From REEB95 sp963762425 (GTDB lineage Bacteria; Pseudomonadota; Alphaproteobacteria; ATCC43930; CGMCC-115725), in the NCBI GenBank assembly GCA_963762425.1, contig CAVXKY010000024.1, positions 372,001 through 436,000 on the forward strand: 64,000 bases of DNA. The letters are read 5' to 3'. The notes under the pieces were generated by a model. That model was not told the origin of the DNA, searched no databases, and was given only the letters and a program-made list of their open reading frames with translations. Each line of letters opens with the position of its first letter. Position 1 is the stretch's first letter. Below, one piece after another: positions 27,910 to 38,730 of this stretch. Made by a program: the position numbers and the translations under genes.

Positions 27910-29545
27910 TTAGGCTTTGACCGTCTTGGCCTGCTGGCGCAGCACGAATTTCTGGATCTTGCCGGTCGAGGTTTTGGGCAAGGGACCGAACACGACGGCG
28001 TGGGGCACCTTGAAATGGGCGAGGTTGTCGCGGCAGAAGGCGATGATATCCTCCGCCGAAGCCTGGGCGTTGGGCTTCAAGCGTGACGAAGGCGCAAGGC
28101 GTCTCGCCCCATTTCTCGTCGGGCCGGGCCACCACCGCCGCTTCCATCACCGCCGGATGCTTGTAGAGCGCCTCTTCCACCTCGAGCGACGAGATGTTTT
28201 CTCCGCCCGAAATGATGATGTCCTTGGCGCGGTCCTTGACCTCGATATAGCCGTCGGGATGCACGACGCCCAGATCGCCGGTGTGGAACCAGCCGCCGGC
28301 GAAGGCCGCTTGGGTCGTCTTGGGGTTCTTGAGATAGCCCTTCATCACCGTGTTGGCGGAGAGCAGCAGCTCGCCGATGGTGGCGCCGTCGGCCGGCACG
28401 TCGCGCAAGGTCCGGGGATCGGCGACGCGCACGGCGGCCAGCGTGTGCACGGCCACGCCTTGCAGCGCCATCTTGGCCGCGCGCTCTTCTGGGGGAAGCG
28501 CGTCCCACGCCTCTTGCGGGAAGCAGATCGTCGCCGGGCCGTAGGATTCGGTGAGGCCGTAACCGTGCGTCACCTCGAATCCCAACCGCTCCATGTTGAG
28601 GATGACGGTCGAAGGCGGCGCCGCGCCCCCGGTCATCACCTTGACCGGATGGTCGAAGCGGCGCTTGGCCGCCTCGGGCGCGTAGGCGAGCATGTTGAGG
28701 ACGATGGGCGCGCCGCAGAGATGGGTTACGCGCTGCTCGACGATCAGGGAGAATATCGCCGCCGGATCGATGCGCCTGAGGCAGACATGCGTGCCGGCGG
28801 CCCCGGTTACGGCCCAGGTGTAGCACCAGCCGTTGCAATGGAACATCGGCAGCGTCCACAGATAGATCGATTGCGGCGTCAGCCCGAAATACATGATGTC
28901 GCCGAGCGCGTTCAAAAAAGCGCCGCGGTGGTGATAGACCACGCCCTTGGGATCGCCGGTGGTGCCGGAGGTGTAATTGAGCGAGATCGCGTCCCATTCG
29001 TCTCCGGGCATTTCCCAGGCGAAATTCGGATCGCCCTGCGCGATGAACCGCTCGTAATCCATCTCGCCCAGCAACGCGCCGCCCTCGTAAAGCGGGTCGT
29101 CGATGTCGATCACCAGCGGCTTGCGGTCGCTGAGCCTGAGCGCCTCCTGGATGGTGGAAGAGAACTCGCGGTCGGTGATCAACACCTTGGTCTCGGCATG
29201 GCCCAGGATGAAGGCGATGGTGCGCGCGTCGAGCCGGTAATTGAGCGCGTTCAGCACCGCCCCCGCCATGGCCACGCCGTAATGCGCCTCGAGCATGGCG
29301 GGCACGTTGGGCGCCATCACCGAGACCGTGTCGCCCTTGCCCACCCCGCGTTTCCGTAGCGCGTCGGCCAGCCTGCGGCAGCGGGCGTAGAATTCGGCAT
29401 AGGTGAAACGGCGCTCGCCGTGGACGACCGCGATCTTGTCGGGATAGACCGCGGCCGAGCGGGCGAGAAAGCTCAGCGGCGACAGGGCCGCGTAATTGGC
29501 TCGCCCGCGCGCCAGATGGGTCTCGTCGTAGATGCCCGATTTCAT
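27910..29545 (-). CDS. Acyl-CoA synthetase / AMP-dependent ligase (one frameshift)
   Basis: A ~544-residue adenylate-forming enzyme. Motifs in order: YTSGTTGDPKGVVYHHRG (P-loop), GYGLTESYGP, GWFHTGDLGVVHPDGYIEVKDRAKDIIISGGENIS, and, after one extra base near 28080, the C-terminal catalytic lysine region ending in KTSTGKIQKFVLR. It resembles the medium/long-chain fatty acyl-CoA or methylthioacrylate-type ligases. Without the frame correction the open frame runs into the downstream dehydrogenase. The start is ATG 29545, divergent from the DsbA-family gene. Confidence 0.88.
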
Positions 29546-29607
29546 TCCGTCCCCGGCCTTAACCTTAAGCGCGTCCCCGGCAGGGTCAACCGTGCTATAA
29601 TGCCTTC

Positions 29608-30267
29608 ATGCATATCGACATCGTCTCCGACGTCATCTGCCCCTGGTGCTTCATCGGCAAGCGCCGGCTCGAATCCGCGCTGGCGCAGCGCCCGGGCCTT
29701 TCCGCCGACATCACCTGGCGGCCCTTCCAGCTCAACCCCGACATGGCCCCGGGCGGCATGGCGCGCGCCGACTATCTCGCCGCCAAATTCGGCGGCCGCG
29801 CCCACGCGCAACGCATCAACCAGACCATCGTCGACGCCGGCAATTCGGCCGGCATTCCCTTCGCCTTCGACAAGGTGGAGCGCACGCCCAACACCCTCGA
29901 CGCCCATCGCCTCATCCGCTTCGCGGATAGCCACGGCGCCGCCAACGAGGTGGTCGACCGGCTGTTCTCGGGCTATTTCATCGAGGGCCTGGACATCGGC
30001 GACCGCGACATCCTCGCCGCCATCGCCAAGCAATCCGGGCTCGACGTGGTCGAGGCGATGAAATTCCTGGCCGGCGACAGCCAGCGCGCCGAGGTGCTGG
30101 CCGACGACGCGGGCGCGCGCCGCCTCGGCATCAACGCGGTGCCGTGTTTCATCTTCGCCGGGCAATACGCCATATCCGGCGCCCAGGAGCCGCAATTCTT
30201 CTTCCCGGTGTTCGATCTCGTGCAGAACGGCGGCGCCGAGGGCGCGCGGCCTCAGGCGGCGGGCTAG
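29608..30267 (+). CDS. FrnE-type DsbA-family oxidoreductase
   Basis: A 219-residue cytosolic DsbA-like thioredoxin-fold protein with active site CPWC at residues ~11-14 (SDVICPWCFIGKRRLE), an inserted helical domain and the cis-Pro region AVPCFIFAGQYAISGAQ. It belongs to the FrnE/2-hydroxychromene-2-carboxylate isomerase group of DsbA proteins, whose members act as thiol oxidoreductases or isomerases. The stop TAG overlaps the probable end of mfd on the opposite strand. Confidence 0.85.
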   Translation: MHIDIVSDVICPWCFIGKRRLESALAQRPGLSADITWRPFQLNPDMAPGGMARADYLAAKFGGRAHAQRINQTIVDAGNSAGIPFAFDKVERTPNTLDAHRLIRFADSHGAANEVVDRLFSGYFIEGLDIGDRDILAAIAKQSGLDVVEAMKFLAGDSQRAEVLADDAGARRLGINAVPCFIFAGQYAISGAQEPQFFFPVFDLVQNGGAEGARPQAAG

Positions 30268-33200
30268 ACCTTCGCCGCCGCTCGGTTCGCCGCCGGCGAT
30301 TTCCTGCAGCTGCGCCAAGAGGCTCTCGATCCCCTTCACCCGGTCGCGCAACGCCTCCCAGTCGCGGATGACGATCAGGCGCTGATCCGGGCGCAGCTTC
30401 ACGCCGCCCGCCTGTTTCCCGATCCAGGCAACCAGCCCCGCCGGGTTGGCGAACATGTTCTTGTGGAAGGTGATGGCCGCGCCCTTCGTCGCCGGCCTCG
30501 ACCTTCTCCACCCCGGCCAAGCGGCAGAGATTCTTGATGGCGATGATCTCCAGCAGATTGTCGACCTCGGCCGGCAGGCTGCCGAAACGGTCGATCAGCT
30601 CGGCGGCGAAGCTTTCGATCTCCCGCCGGTCGACCAGAGGCGGCGATGCGGCGGTAAAGTCCCAACCGCACATTGAGATCGGCCACGTAGCTTTCGGGTA
30701 TCAGCACCGGCGTGCCGAGCGCGATTTGCGGCGTCCAATCCATCTCGCCTTCGGCCTTGCCGCCGCGCGCCGAACCGATCGCCTCTTCCAGGAGATGCTG
30801 GTAGAGCTCGATGCCGACCTCGCGGATATGGCCGGATTGCTCCTCGCCCAGCAAATTCCCCGCGCCGCGGATGTCGAGATCGTGGCTGGCCAGGGTGAAG
30901 CCCGCGCCCAGCTGGTCGAGGGTCTGCATCACCTCGAGCCGCTTCTGCGCCGCCTCGGACAGCAATTTCCCCGGCGGCAGCGTGAGGTAGGCATAGGCGC
31001 GGATCTTGCCCCGGCCGATGCGGCCCCGCAGCTGATAGAGCTGCGCCAGGCCGAACATGTCGGCGCGGTGGACGATGAGCGTGTTGGCGGTGGGGATGTC
31101 GAGGCCGCTCTCGACGATGTCGGTGCACAGCAGCAGATCGGCGCCGCGCTCGTCGAACACCTGCATCACCTTTTCCAGCGTCAGCGGCGACAACTGCCCA
31201 TGCGCCACCGCCAGCTTGATTTCGGGCACCAGACTCCTTGATCTCGCGTTCCACCTCGGCGATGTCGCTGACGCGCGGCACGACATAGAAGCACTGCCCG
31301 CCGCGGTGCAGCTCGCGCAAAATCGCCTCGCGCATGACCACCGGATCATAGGGCATGACGAAAGTGCGCACCGCCAACCGGTCCACCGGCGGCGTGGCGA
31401 TGATGCTCATCTCGCGCACCCCCGCCAGCGCCATCTGCAAGGTGCGCGGGATCGGCGTCGCGGTCAGCGTCAGCACGTGGACATTGGCCTTGAGCTTTTT
31501 CAGGCGCTCCTTCTGCGCCACGCCGAAATGCTGCTCCTCGTCCACCACCAGCAAGCCCAGATGCTTGAAGGCGATGCCCTTGGCCAAAAGCGCGTGGGTG
31601 CCGATGACGATATCGACCCGGCCCTCGCGCCATGTCGGCCTTCACCTGCTCGGCGCGCTTGGCGGGCACGAAGCGCGACAGCTGCTCGATCCTCACCGGC
31701 AAGCCGGCGAAACGCTCGGCGAAGCTGCGGTAATGCTGGCGCGCCAGCAGCGTCGTCGGCACCACCACCGCCACCTGGGTTCCCGCCATCACCGCGGCGA
31801 AGGCCGCGCGCAACGCCACTTCGGTCTTGCCGAAGCCCACGTCGCCGCAGATGAGCCGGTCGGTCGGCTTGCCCGACGCCAGATCGGCCGAGCGTATCGC
31901 GGATCGCCTTTTCCTGGTCCTCGGTCTCGGGATAGGGAAAGCGCGCGGCGAATTCGTCGTACATCCCCTCGGGCGGCGCCATCGCCTCGCCCTCGCGTAA
32001 TTGCCGCTCGGCCGCGATCTCGATCAGCTCGCCGGCGATGTCGCGGATGCGCGCCTTGACCCGCGCCTTGCGCGATTGCCAGGCGACGCCGCCGAGCCGG
32101 TCGAGCTGCGCCGCCGCGTCCTCCGAGCCGTAACGCGACAGCACCTCGATGTTCTCCACCGGCACGAACAGCTTGTCGTCGCCGGCATAAACCACCCGCA
32201 GGCAATCATGCGGCGCGCCCGCCACTTCCAGCGTGACCAGGCCGTCATAACGGCCGATGCCGTGCTCTTCATGCACCACCAGATCGCCGGCATTGAGCGC
32301 CGAGACCTCGGCGATGAAATGATCGAGATTGGCGCGCCGCCGCGCCGGACGCGAGAGGCGGTCGCCGAGAATGTCCTGCTCGGTGATGAGCGCGGCCCCG
32401 TCCGCTTCATAGCCTTTCTCCAGCGGCAGTACCGCCAGGCCCGGCGCGGATTGGGGCAGCGCCCGGAACGCCGCCCAATCCGCCACGGGCGCGGGTTCCG
32501 CCATGCCGTGATCCTTCATCACGCTTTTCAGGCGGTCGGCCGATCCGGCGCTATAGGCGACGATCAAAACGTGGCGGCCGGATTTCTCGTAAGAGTCGAT
32601 CTGGGCGCGCAGCGCGTCGAACAGATTGATATTGGGATCGGCGCGCGAGGCGGCAAAATCATGCCCCGGCAACGCGCCCGCATCGAAAACCGCGGCGCCC
32701 GCGGGCGCGGCGAAAGGCGAAAGCTGCGCCACGCGCCGTGCGTCCAGCGTCTTCGCCCATTCGGACTCATTTAAATAAAGAAGTTCAGGCTTCAGGGCTC
32801 GATATACGGGCGCGCCCGCGCGCCGGGGTGGTGAGCCTCGCGGCGTAGAAATCGGCTATCGTTTCCAGCCGGTCCGCCCGCACCTCCTCGGCCTGGTGGT
32901 CGAGCGACAAAGCCGCGCCCGGCAGGTAATCGAAAATCGTCTCCAGGCTTTCGTAATAGAGCGGCAGCCAATGTTCCATGCCGGCGCTGCGCCGTCCGGC
33001 GCTGACCAATTCATAAAGCGGATCGCCCTGCACCGAAGCGCCGAATTCCTGGCGGTAGCGCGAACGGAACCGTTCGATCACGCGCTCGTCGAGCAGCACC
33101 TCGTTGGTCGGCCGCAATTCGACGCTCTCCAGCGTTCCGGTGCTGCGCTGGCTCAACGCGTCGAAGCTGCGGATGTTTTCCACATTGTCGCCGAAAAAAT

Positions 33201-33762
33201 CGAGCCGCAGCGGCGCCGCCGCCCCCGCCGGATAGACGTCGACGATGCCGCCCCGAACCGCGTATTCGCCCGGCTCGCGCACCGTGTCGGTGCGGTTGTA
33301 GCCGTTATGGCCGAGAAAGCTCCGGAGCCGGTCGAGATTGCCCGTCTCGCCCTTGGCCAGGCGCATGGCGCGGTCCTCGAACAGCTGGCGCGGCGGCACG
33401 CGCTGCACCGCGGCGTTGACCGTGGTCAAGACGATCCGCGGGCGCGGCGATGCCCCCGCAAGATTCGCCAGCGTATCGATACGCCTGCTCATGATTTCGG
33501 GATTGGGCGAAACCCGGTCGTAAGGCAGGCAGTCCCAGGCCGGGAAGGTCAAAACTGCAAGATCGGGATGGAAGAAGGCGATATCCGCCTTGAGCCGCGC
33601 CAAACGCCCGTCGTCGCGGCAGACATGGAGCAGGGTTGCCCCCTCGCCTTTCGCCGCCAGATCGCCCAGGATTTGCGCGTCGCGGCCTTCGGGCGCGTTC
33701 GATATATCCAAACGGGTTTGTGGCGCCGCGGGCGCGGTGAAAAATGAATCGAGCGCGCTCAC
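30264..33762 (-). CDS. mfd: Transcription-repair coupling factor Mfd (at least six frameshifts)
   Basis: Mfd removes stalled RNA polymerase and recruits UvrA to lesions. Pieces in successive frames give the whole protein: UvrB-like domain (PAWDCLPYDRVSPNPEIMSRR), CarD-like RNA polymerase-interacting domain (HEEHGIGRYDGL), helicase motifs CGDVGFGKTEVALRAAF, VVDEEQHFGVAQKE, TATPIPRTLQMA, LLCTDIVESGLDIP and YQLRGRIGR, and the C-terminal domain. Breaks lie near 32800, 31890, 31630, 31233, 30650 and 30490, each a one-base change by inspection. The GTG start at 33762 overlaps the sdhE stop. The exact end is uncertain; TAG at 30264-30266 is reached with one more correction. Confidence 0.88.
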
Positions 33763-34031
33763 GGCTTGAATTGAAATCCCAGCAACAGGCGCAGCACGTC
33801 GCTGTCCAATTCCTTGGGCGGCGTCGCCCGGCGGCTGATCCAGTCGAACAGGTGGTTGTCGTTCTGGTTCAGGATCGCTTCGTAGTGTTTCAGCTGCGCG
33901 GGGGTGAATTTCGGCAAATATTCGCCCGCGAAAGCGCCCAGAAACAGGTCGCTTTCCTTGGTGCCGCGGTGATGGCTTTGATAGAGCAGCCGCTTGCGCT
34001 GCGTCTCCACCGCCTCGTCCCTACTATCCAT
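33759..34031 (-). CDS. sdhE: Succinate dehydrogenase FAD assembly factor SdhE
   Basis: A 90-residue protein of the SdhE/SDHAF2 family that helps attach FAD to succinate dehydrogenase. It shows RKRLLYQSHHRGTKESDLFLG with the conserved RG in the flavinylation surface, then AFAGEYLPKFTPAQLKHYEAILNQNDNHLFDWI. The ATG at 34031 fits the family start; the frame upstream belongs to no gene. Its stop overlaps the mfd GTG, a coupling known to me from other alphaproteobacteria. Confidence 0.9.
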   Translation of the reverse strand: MDSRDEAVETQRKRLLYQSHHRGTKESDLFLGAFAGEYLPKFTPAQLKHYEAILNQNDNHLFDWISRRATPPKELDSDVLRLLLGFQFKP

Positions 34032-34086
34032 GCCCTTCAATCGATTCCGGCACAATCTGGGCCAAGCGGCGGTCGGCGATGAAGCC

Positions 34087-35138
34087 TTAGCTGGCGCCGC
34101 CGGCTGAATCCTCGGCCAGGATTTCCGCCACGTCGACGCGGCGGCCCTCGCCGCGCGGACACGATCCCGGCGCGGATTCACGGCAGGCCGAGGTGGTGGC
34201 GTCGTCGCCGGCCACCTCCGGGGCCCCGCCGCCGCGCACCGCTTGAGCGAACTCCTCGAGCTCCTCGGCGATGGTGTCCGTGCTCGCGCACGGCACGGCG
34301 ACAGGCTGCGTTTCGCCGCGCTTCAACCACCTTCAATCCGCCGACCATGTCGTAATAGGCGGTCGCCTCCTGCCGGTGAATCTGCATCTGGATCATCTCT
34401 CCGAGGCCGAGGCGTATGCTGGCATTGAGCGTCGAAAGCGCGCCGTTCGCGTGCTCCAGCACCAGGCTCGCCACGTCCGGGGTTGTCGCCCGGCAGCACC
34501 AGCCGCGGCGAGATTCGCACTCACCGCCTTCAACCGCCCGATCAAAATAGTCCAGCACGTCGGTATAATGGATGCCGATCTGAGACCATCACCCCGCCCG
34601 GCGTTCCCGAGAGCCTGGTAACGCCACCAGCCGAGATCGATCTTGCCGAGCCGGTCGCGGCTGATCTTGGCTTCCGCGTTGACCGAGCTTTCTGCCGAAC
34701 AATCCGTCCTCGATCCGGCGCTTGATCCAGCGGAACTGGCTTTCGCGGCGGCGTTGATAGCCCAAGGGCCAGCACCACGCCGGCCTGGCGGCAGATTTCG
34801 GTAGGATGGCGCGGCCGTGACGAAGGCGGGGTGGCGATGGGCTTGTCGAGAAAGACGTGCTTGCCCGCCTGGGCCCCCGCGCGCGTGGCTGCTGGGAACT
34901 GCGCGCCGTTGGGCGTGGTCTCCTTGATCGCCTAGATGTCCGGGTCGGCGAGAAGCAGAGATAACTAGGCAATTCACGGCGGGGGAAACGTATTTGGCGG
35001 CGAAGGCGGCGCGCTTTTCCCCCGAGCGGGAATAACACGCGACGATCTTGAGCTTGCCCGAACGCTTGACCGCGTCGGCCGGCACGTCGGACCACCAGCC
35101 CAAACCGATGGAGGCAACGCCAGCTTCTCAGCCGCCAT
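34087..35138 (-). CDS. Gfo/Idh/MocA-family oxidoreductase (several frameshifts)
   Basis: Reassembled across frames, the product has a Rossmann start (VASIGLGWWSDVPADAV, LKIVACYSRSGEKRAAFAAKY), the sugar-dehydrogenase core with GKHVFLDKPIA-like sequence, ALGYQRRRE, the later GIHYTDVLDYFDRAVEG and VLEHANGALSTLNASIRLGLGE, and the end VDVAEILAEDSAGGAS. These mark an NAD(P)-dependent oxidoreductase acting on sugars or cyclitols. At least five frame changes occur in about 1 kb. The ATG at 35138 lies inside the end of the HbpS-like gene. It is the last gene of an MFS/HbpS/oxidoreductase unit. Confidence 0.65.
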
Positions 35139-35572
35139 GGCTCAAGCCGATCGCTTCCACCGCCTGTTGCGCGATGCGCGCGTGGGTGGCCCAGTCGCCG
35201 CCGGCGACGCCGATGCCGCCGATGCATTCGCCCTCCGCGATGATCGGACAACCGCCTTCCATCGCGGTAGGAGCGCTCCGGCCCGGCGGCAAGCGCCAGC
35301 CCCAGCGCGTGCACCACGTCGAGTTGCTGAGCCTGCGCGCCGCGCGAAGAAGTCGGGCGCCGGTTCGAAGCCGCGCACACCGCCTTGACCGTGGCCGAAT
35401 GCACCGAGTGGAACCGCCCGCCTTCCATCCGTTCGAACAGGATGAGATGCCCGCCCGCATCGGCGATGGCGATTGAAACCGCTATCCCGGCTTCCTTGGC
35501 CTTGGATATCGCGGCCGCCATCATCTTCCTGGCGCCTTCGTTGGTCAGGCGCTTGCCGTTCGTCACATACAT
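35128..35572 (-). CDS. GlcG/HbpS-family protein (frameshifted)
   Basis: A ~147-residue GlcG/HbpS (DUF336) protein: LTNEGARKMMAAAISKAKEAG, VSIAIADAGGHLILFERMEG, SATVKAVCAA, then across frame changes ALGLALAAGP, EGGCPIIAEGECIGGIGVAGGDW and the end EAIGLSHGG. Family members bind haem or small ligands and often accompany catabolic dehydrogenases. GGAGG lies 9 bases before the ATG at 35572. Total length is 3n+1 with at least two frame changes inside. Confidence 0.75.
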
Positions 35573-36884
35573 TATCGGCTTCCTCCCGCCGGCGCCCTCG
35601 CCGCCCGCCGCCCGGATGCCGGCATGCCACACCGGCGGGGCGAATTTCAACGGCACGATGATCACGCCCGCGACGATCGCCATAAATCCGGCGACGCCCA
35701 TGGCAAAGCCGAAGCCGTGCTGGATCACCAGAATGGTCGACAGGATGCCGCCATAGACGCCGCCCGATCCCTTGGCGATGGCATCGAGCATGCCGGAGTC
35801 GTAGGCCGCCGCCGCCTCGCCGGAATCCATGCCCGATGGCGATCGGGAACAGCGAGAACAGCGAGGCCCAGAAGAAGATGGCCAGGATGGCGGCCCCGAC
35901 GAACAGATTTTCGTCATGCATCGTCCCGGCGAAAACCGTTCCGAACAGCGAGAAGCCACGGGCGATGTCCCTCGCGGACGTCATGGTGTTCTCGCAGCCG
36001 ATCCGTTCCGACAGCGCACCCAGGCCGAGCTTGCCGAAGCCGTTGGCGAGGGCGATGGAGCCAGGGGCCGCGGTGGCCGCCGTCGCGGTGAAGCCGAAGA
36101 CTGGTCGAATGGGCCACCATCTTGCTGATGCCGGCGAGACCGGCGCTAGAAATCAGGATGAAGGAGACGATCAGCGTCCACATCTGCCAGGTCCTGAGCG
36201 CCTCGCCCACGCTGTAATTGTGCTGCGAGGGGCGCGCGATCGCCTTGGTCCTGGGGACCCAGCCCAGCAGGTTTCCAGCCCGCGGGCGGATCGTTCATCA
36301 GCAAGGCCGCCACGACCGACACGCCGGCGATGAGCGCGGCCATGATGTAGACCACGGTGAAGAAGGTTTCGGGCGGCGCCGAGGCCGGTATGGCCCGGAT
36401 CGGGAAGATGAAAGGCAGCGAGCCCCACGAGAACGCGCCCGCGATCAGGCCGGTCATGACGCCGCGGCAGTAGGAAAACCGCTTGTTCCCGGTGCTGACG
36501 GCGTTGTTGTAGATGAATCCGGTGAAAAAACTCCCCACGCACCACAACGCAGCGCCAACGGAAACGACGGCCCGAGCGCGATCGACAGGATGCCGAGGCC
36601 CCGGAAAAGAGGCCGGCCACGGCGGTGGTCCAGCGCGGCCCGTATTTGTCGCGCAACATGCCGCCGGGCAGCATGCCGACCGACTGGAAGATGATGAACA
36701 GCGTGAACATCAGCGCCACCAGGTGGTGCGACCAGCCATCGACCCGCGCCGATATGGCCCGACATCGAGCTCCACGCGTACTCGAACGGACGATTGATGG
36801 CCATCACGAAGAAGGCCGCGATGAGCACCACGTGACGGCTGTATCCCAGTATTTCCCGATCCGTCTGGCCTACTGCACCACCAT
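35572..36884 (-). CDS. MFS transporter, oxalate/formate-type (several frameshifts)
   Basis: Fragments in all three frames join into one 12-helix transporter: ATG 36884 behind GGGGAGG, then EILGYSRHVVLIAAFFVMAI, LPGGMLRDKYGPRWTTAVAGLFSG (loop 2-3 motif), CVGSFFTGFIYNNAVSTG, PETFFTVVYIMAALIAGVSVVAALL, TWQMWTLIVSFILISSAGLAGI, and the last helices GFGFAMGVAGFMAIVAGVIIVPLKF. The layout matches organic-anion MFS carriers. The stop TAA at 35572-35574 touches the HbpS-like start. At least five frame changes are present. It probably imports the substrate of the oxidoreductase downstream. Confidence 0.7.
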
Positions 36885-36998
36885 CGCCCGCCTCCCCCCA
36901 AATTTTCAACGTTCTTTGTCGTCTCTCCGTCGCCGCCTGGGAAGGCTCGGCGGGGCGTTTAATTTAACTCCCCCGAAGTGCAAAGCTTACAACTCCGC

Positions 36999-37027
36999 TT
37001 GACTCTTGCGTTCCTGTTTTGTTCTTA
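36999..37027 (+). promoter_or_regulatory. LexA-controlled promoter of the Y-family polymerase gene
   Basis: TTGACT (36999-37004) as -35 and TTCTTAT (about 37022-37028) as -10 enclose a perfect alphaproteobacterial SOS box: GTTC at 37010-37013, seven bases, GTTC at 37021-37024. The box lies 27-41 bases before the ATG and overlaps the promoter, so LexA binding would block transcription. Confidence 0.75.
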
Positions 37028-37050
37028 TCCTCGCCCCGGGGACCGGGGCC

Positions 37051-38303
37051 ATGCGGAAGGCAGAAACCATAGAAAGGATGTATCTCGATTTTGACGGTTT
37101 CTTCGCGTCCGTCATGCAGCAGGCGATGCCGCGCTTGCGGGGAAAGCCGGTCGGCGTGATCCCGTTCGAGACCTCGGCGGCGAATTCCACCATCGTCATC
37201 GCCTGTTCGAAGGAAGCCAAGGCCGCCGGCTGCAAGAACGTCATGCCCGTGCCGGAGGCGCGGAAAATTTGCCCCGACCTCCTGCTCGTCATGCAGCGGC
37301 CCGATTTGTTCCGCCGCGCGCATAACGCGCTCTTGAACGAAATCACCTGCGAGATCCCGATCGAGACGGTGAAGTCGATCGATGAGCTGTCCTGCAAGCT
37401 GGACAACGCCACGCATGCCGACCCGCGAGGCCTGGCCGCGCGGATAAAAGACCGTATCCGCAAAAATATCGGCGATCAGATCACCTGCTCGATGGGCTTT
37501 GCCGCCAATCGCCTGCTGGCGAAAATCGCCTGCAAGGTCGACAAGCCCAACGGCATGACCATCTGGCACCCGAAGGACATGCCGGAGCCGCTCTTCGCCT
37601 TGCCGCTCTCCGATATTCCCGGCGTCGGCTCACGGATGGAAGGACGGCTGGACCTCGCCAGCATCACACGATCCGCGATCTCTACCACACGCAGCCGAAA
37701 CATATGCGGGCCCTCTGGGGCAACGTGAACGGCGAGCGCATGTGGTACGCGCTGCACGGTTACGACATTTACGCCATGCCGACCTCGCGCGGCATGTTCG
37801 GGCATGGCCGGGTGTTGCCCCCGGGCTGGCGGGATGACGGAGCATGCCAAGCCTGCACGCGCCTTCTGCTCACGAAAGCCGCGCGGCGGATGCGGCGGGA
37901 TGGCTATTACGCGGGCAAGCTCTGGCTCTGGCTGGATATGCGCAGCGGCGCTTGGTTCGGCCAACGAGAGCTGCACAGCGTGCAGGACGATCAGGCCTGT
38001 CTCTCCGCGCTGAATGCCCTGTGGCTCAAGGCCAAAGCGGAAATCAGCCCGCGTTCCGAGATCATCCGCGTCGGCGTCACGCTGTCCGATTTATCGCCCG
38101 CGACAGAGCGCCAGCTTGATCTGTTTCTGCATGACGATGAAGAACGGCAGAAATGCGAGACGATCACGAACACGATTGACGGGCTCAACCGGAAATTCGG
38201 CAAGCGCGTCGTGACGCTCGGCGAATGGACGCCGCCGCCCGGCGGCTATGCCGGCGGCAAGATCGCCTACAACCGTATTCCCTCGGCGGAGGATTTCTGG
38301 TGA
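37051..38303 (+). CDS. Y-family DNA polymerase, DinB/Pol IV-related (one frameshift)
   Basis: An error-prone translesion polymerase. The palm motifs are MYLDFDGFFASV (first catalytic Asp, steric Phe pair) and SIDELSC (second Asp-Glu). An HhH-like SDIPGVGSRM region follows and, after a one-base deletion near 37660, RDLYHTQPKHMRALWGNVNGERMWYALHGYD leads into a little-finger domain ending SAEDFW. The usual FASVE of DinB is changed to FASVMQQ, and residues after it do not follow standard DinB or UmuC, so it is a separate branch. The ATG at 37051 directly precedes the first motif. The gene carries its own SOS promoter. Confidence 0.85.
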
Positions 38304-38304
38304 C

Positions 38305-38634
38305 GTGGCTGGAAGAAACAGCCTGCGAGATCTGGACGATTCCGTCTTCATCGAGGCCACATGCATGCGATGCCTGCATGTCTGGCTGCAAAGCCCGGTG
38401 CAGCTTCTTATCAAGGTCGATCACCGTGACGTGCACATGGATGAGGTCGCGGCGCATTTGTCCTGCCCCAGGCCGGGCTGGGACTACGACGAGTTCGAGA
38501 TATCGGTCGAAGGTGCTGTAAAAGGCATAAAGGATTCCGCCGCTGCAGTGGAATCAATACGTCTCGATAATCATTTGGTAGCGCTGGTGAAAAATATACC
38601 CATTTCGCGTTTTTGCGCGTTCAGTTCTCACTGA
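38305..38634 (+). CDS. Small CxxC protein downstream of the Y-family polymerase
   Basis: Starting at GTG 38305, two bases after the polymerase stop, a 109-residue protein reads DLDDSVFIEATCMRCLHVWLQSPVQLLIKVDHRDVHMDEVAAHLSCPRPG. CMRC followed ~35 residues later by a further Cys suggests a small zinc ribbon, perhaps with a missing last Cys at PRPGW. The tail after about residue 60 may be in the wrong frame. Position makes it a candidate cotranscribed partner of the SOS-induced polymerase. Function is unknown. Confidence 0.5.
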   Translation: MAGRNSLRDLDDSVFIEATCMRCLHVWLQSPVQLLIKVDHRDVHMDEVAAHLSCPRPGWDYDEFEISVEGAVKGIKDSAAAVESIRLDNHLVALVKNIPISRFCAFSSH

Positions 38635-38730
38635 AAAAGCGGGTCTGCTGCGCTTTCATTCCCGGCGGCGAGCGGAAACTGCGACGTTCTGGCCGGGCTG
38701 GGAGAAAACAGTACACTTCGGCAGCTCCGA

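Noticed and set aside
26885..29545. An 886-residue open frame that looks like an acyl-CoA synthetase fused to a 2-hydroxyacid dehydrogenase
   Set aside because: An extra base near 28080 hides the synthetase C-terminus, including its TGKIQKFVLR motif, and opens the frame into the next gene. After correction both genes have normal ends.
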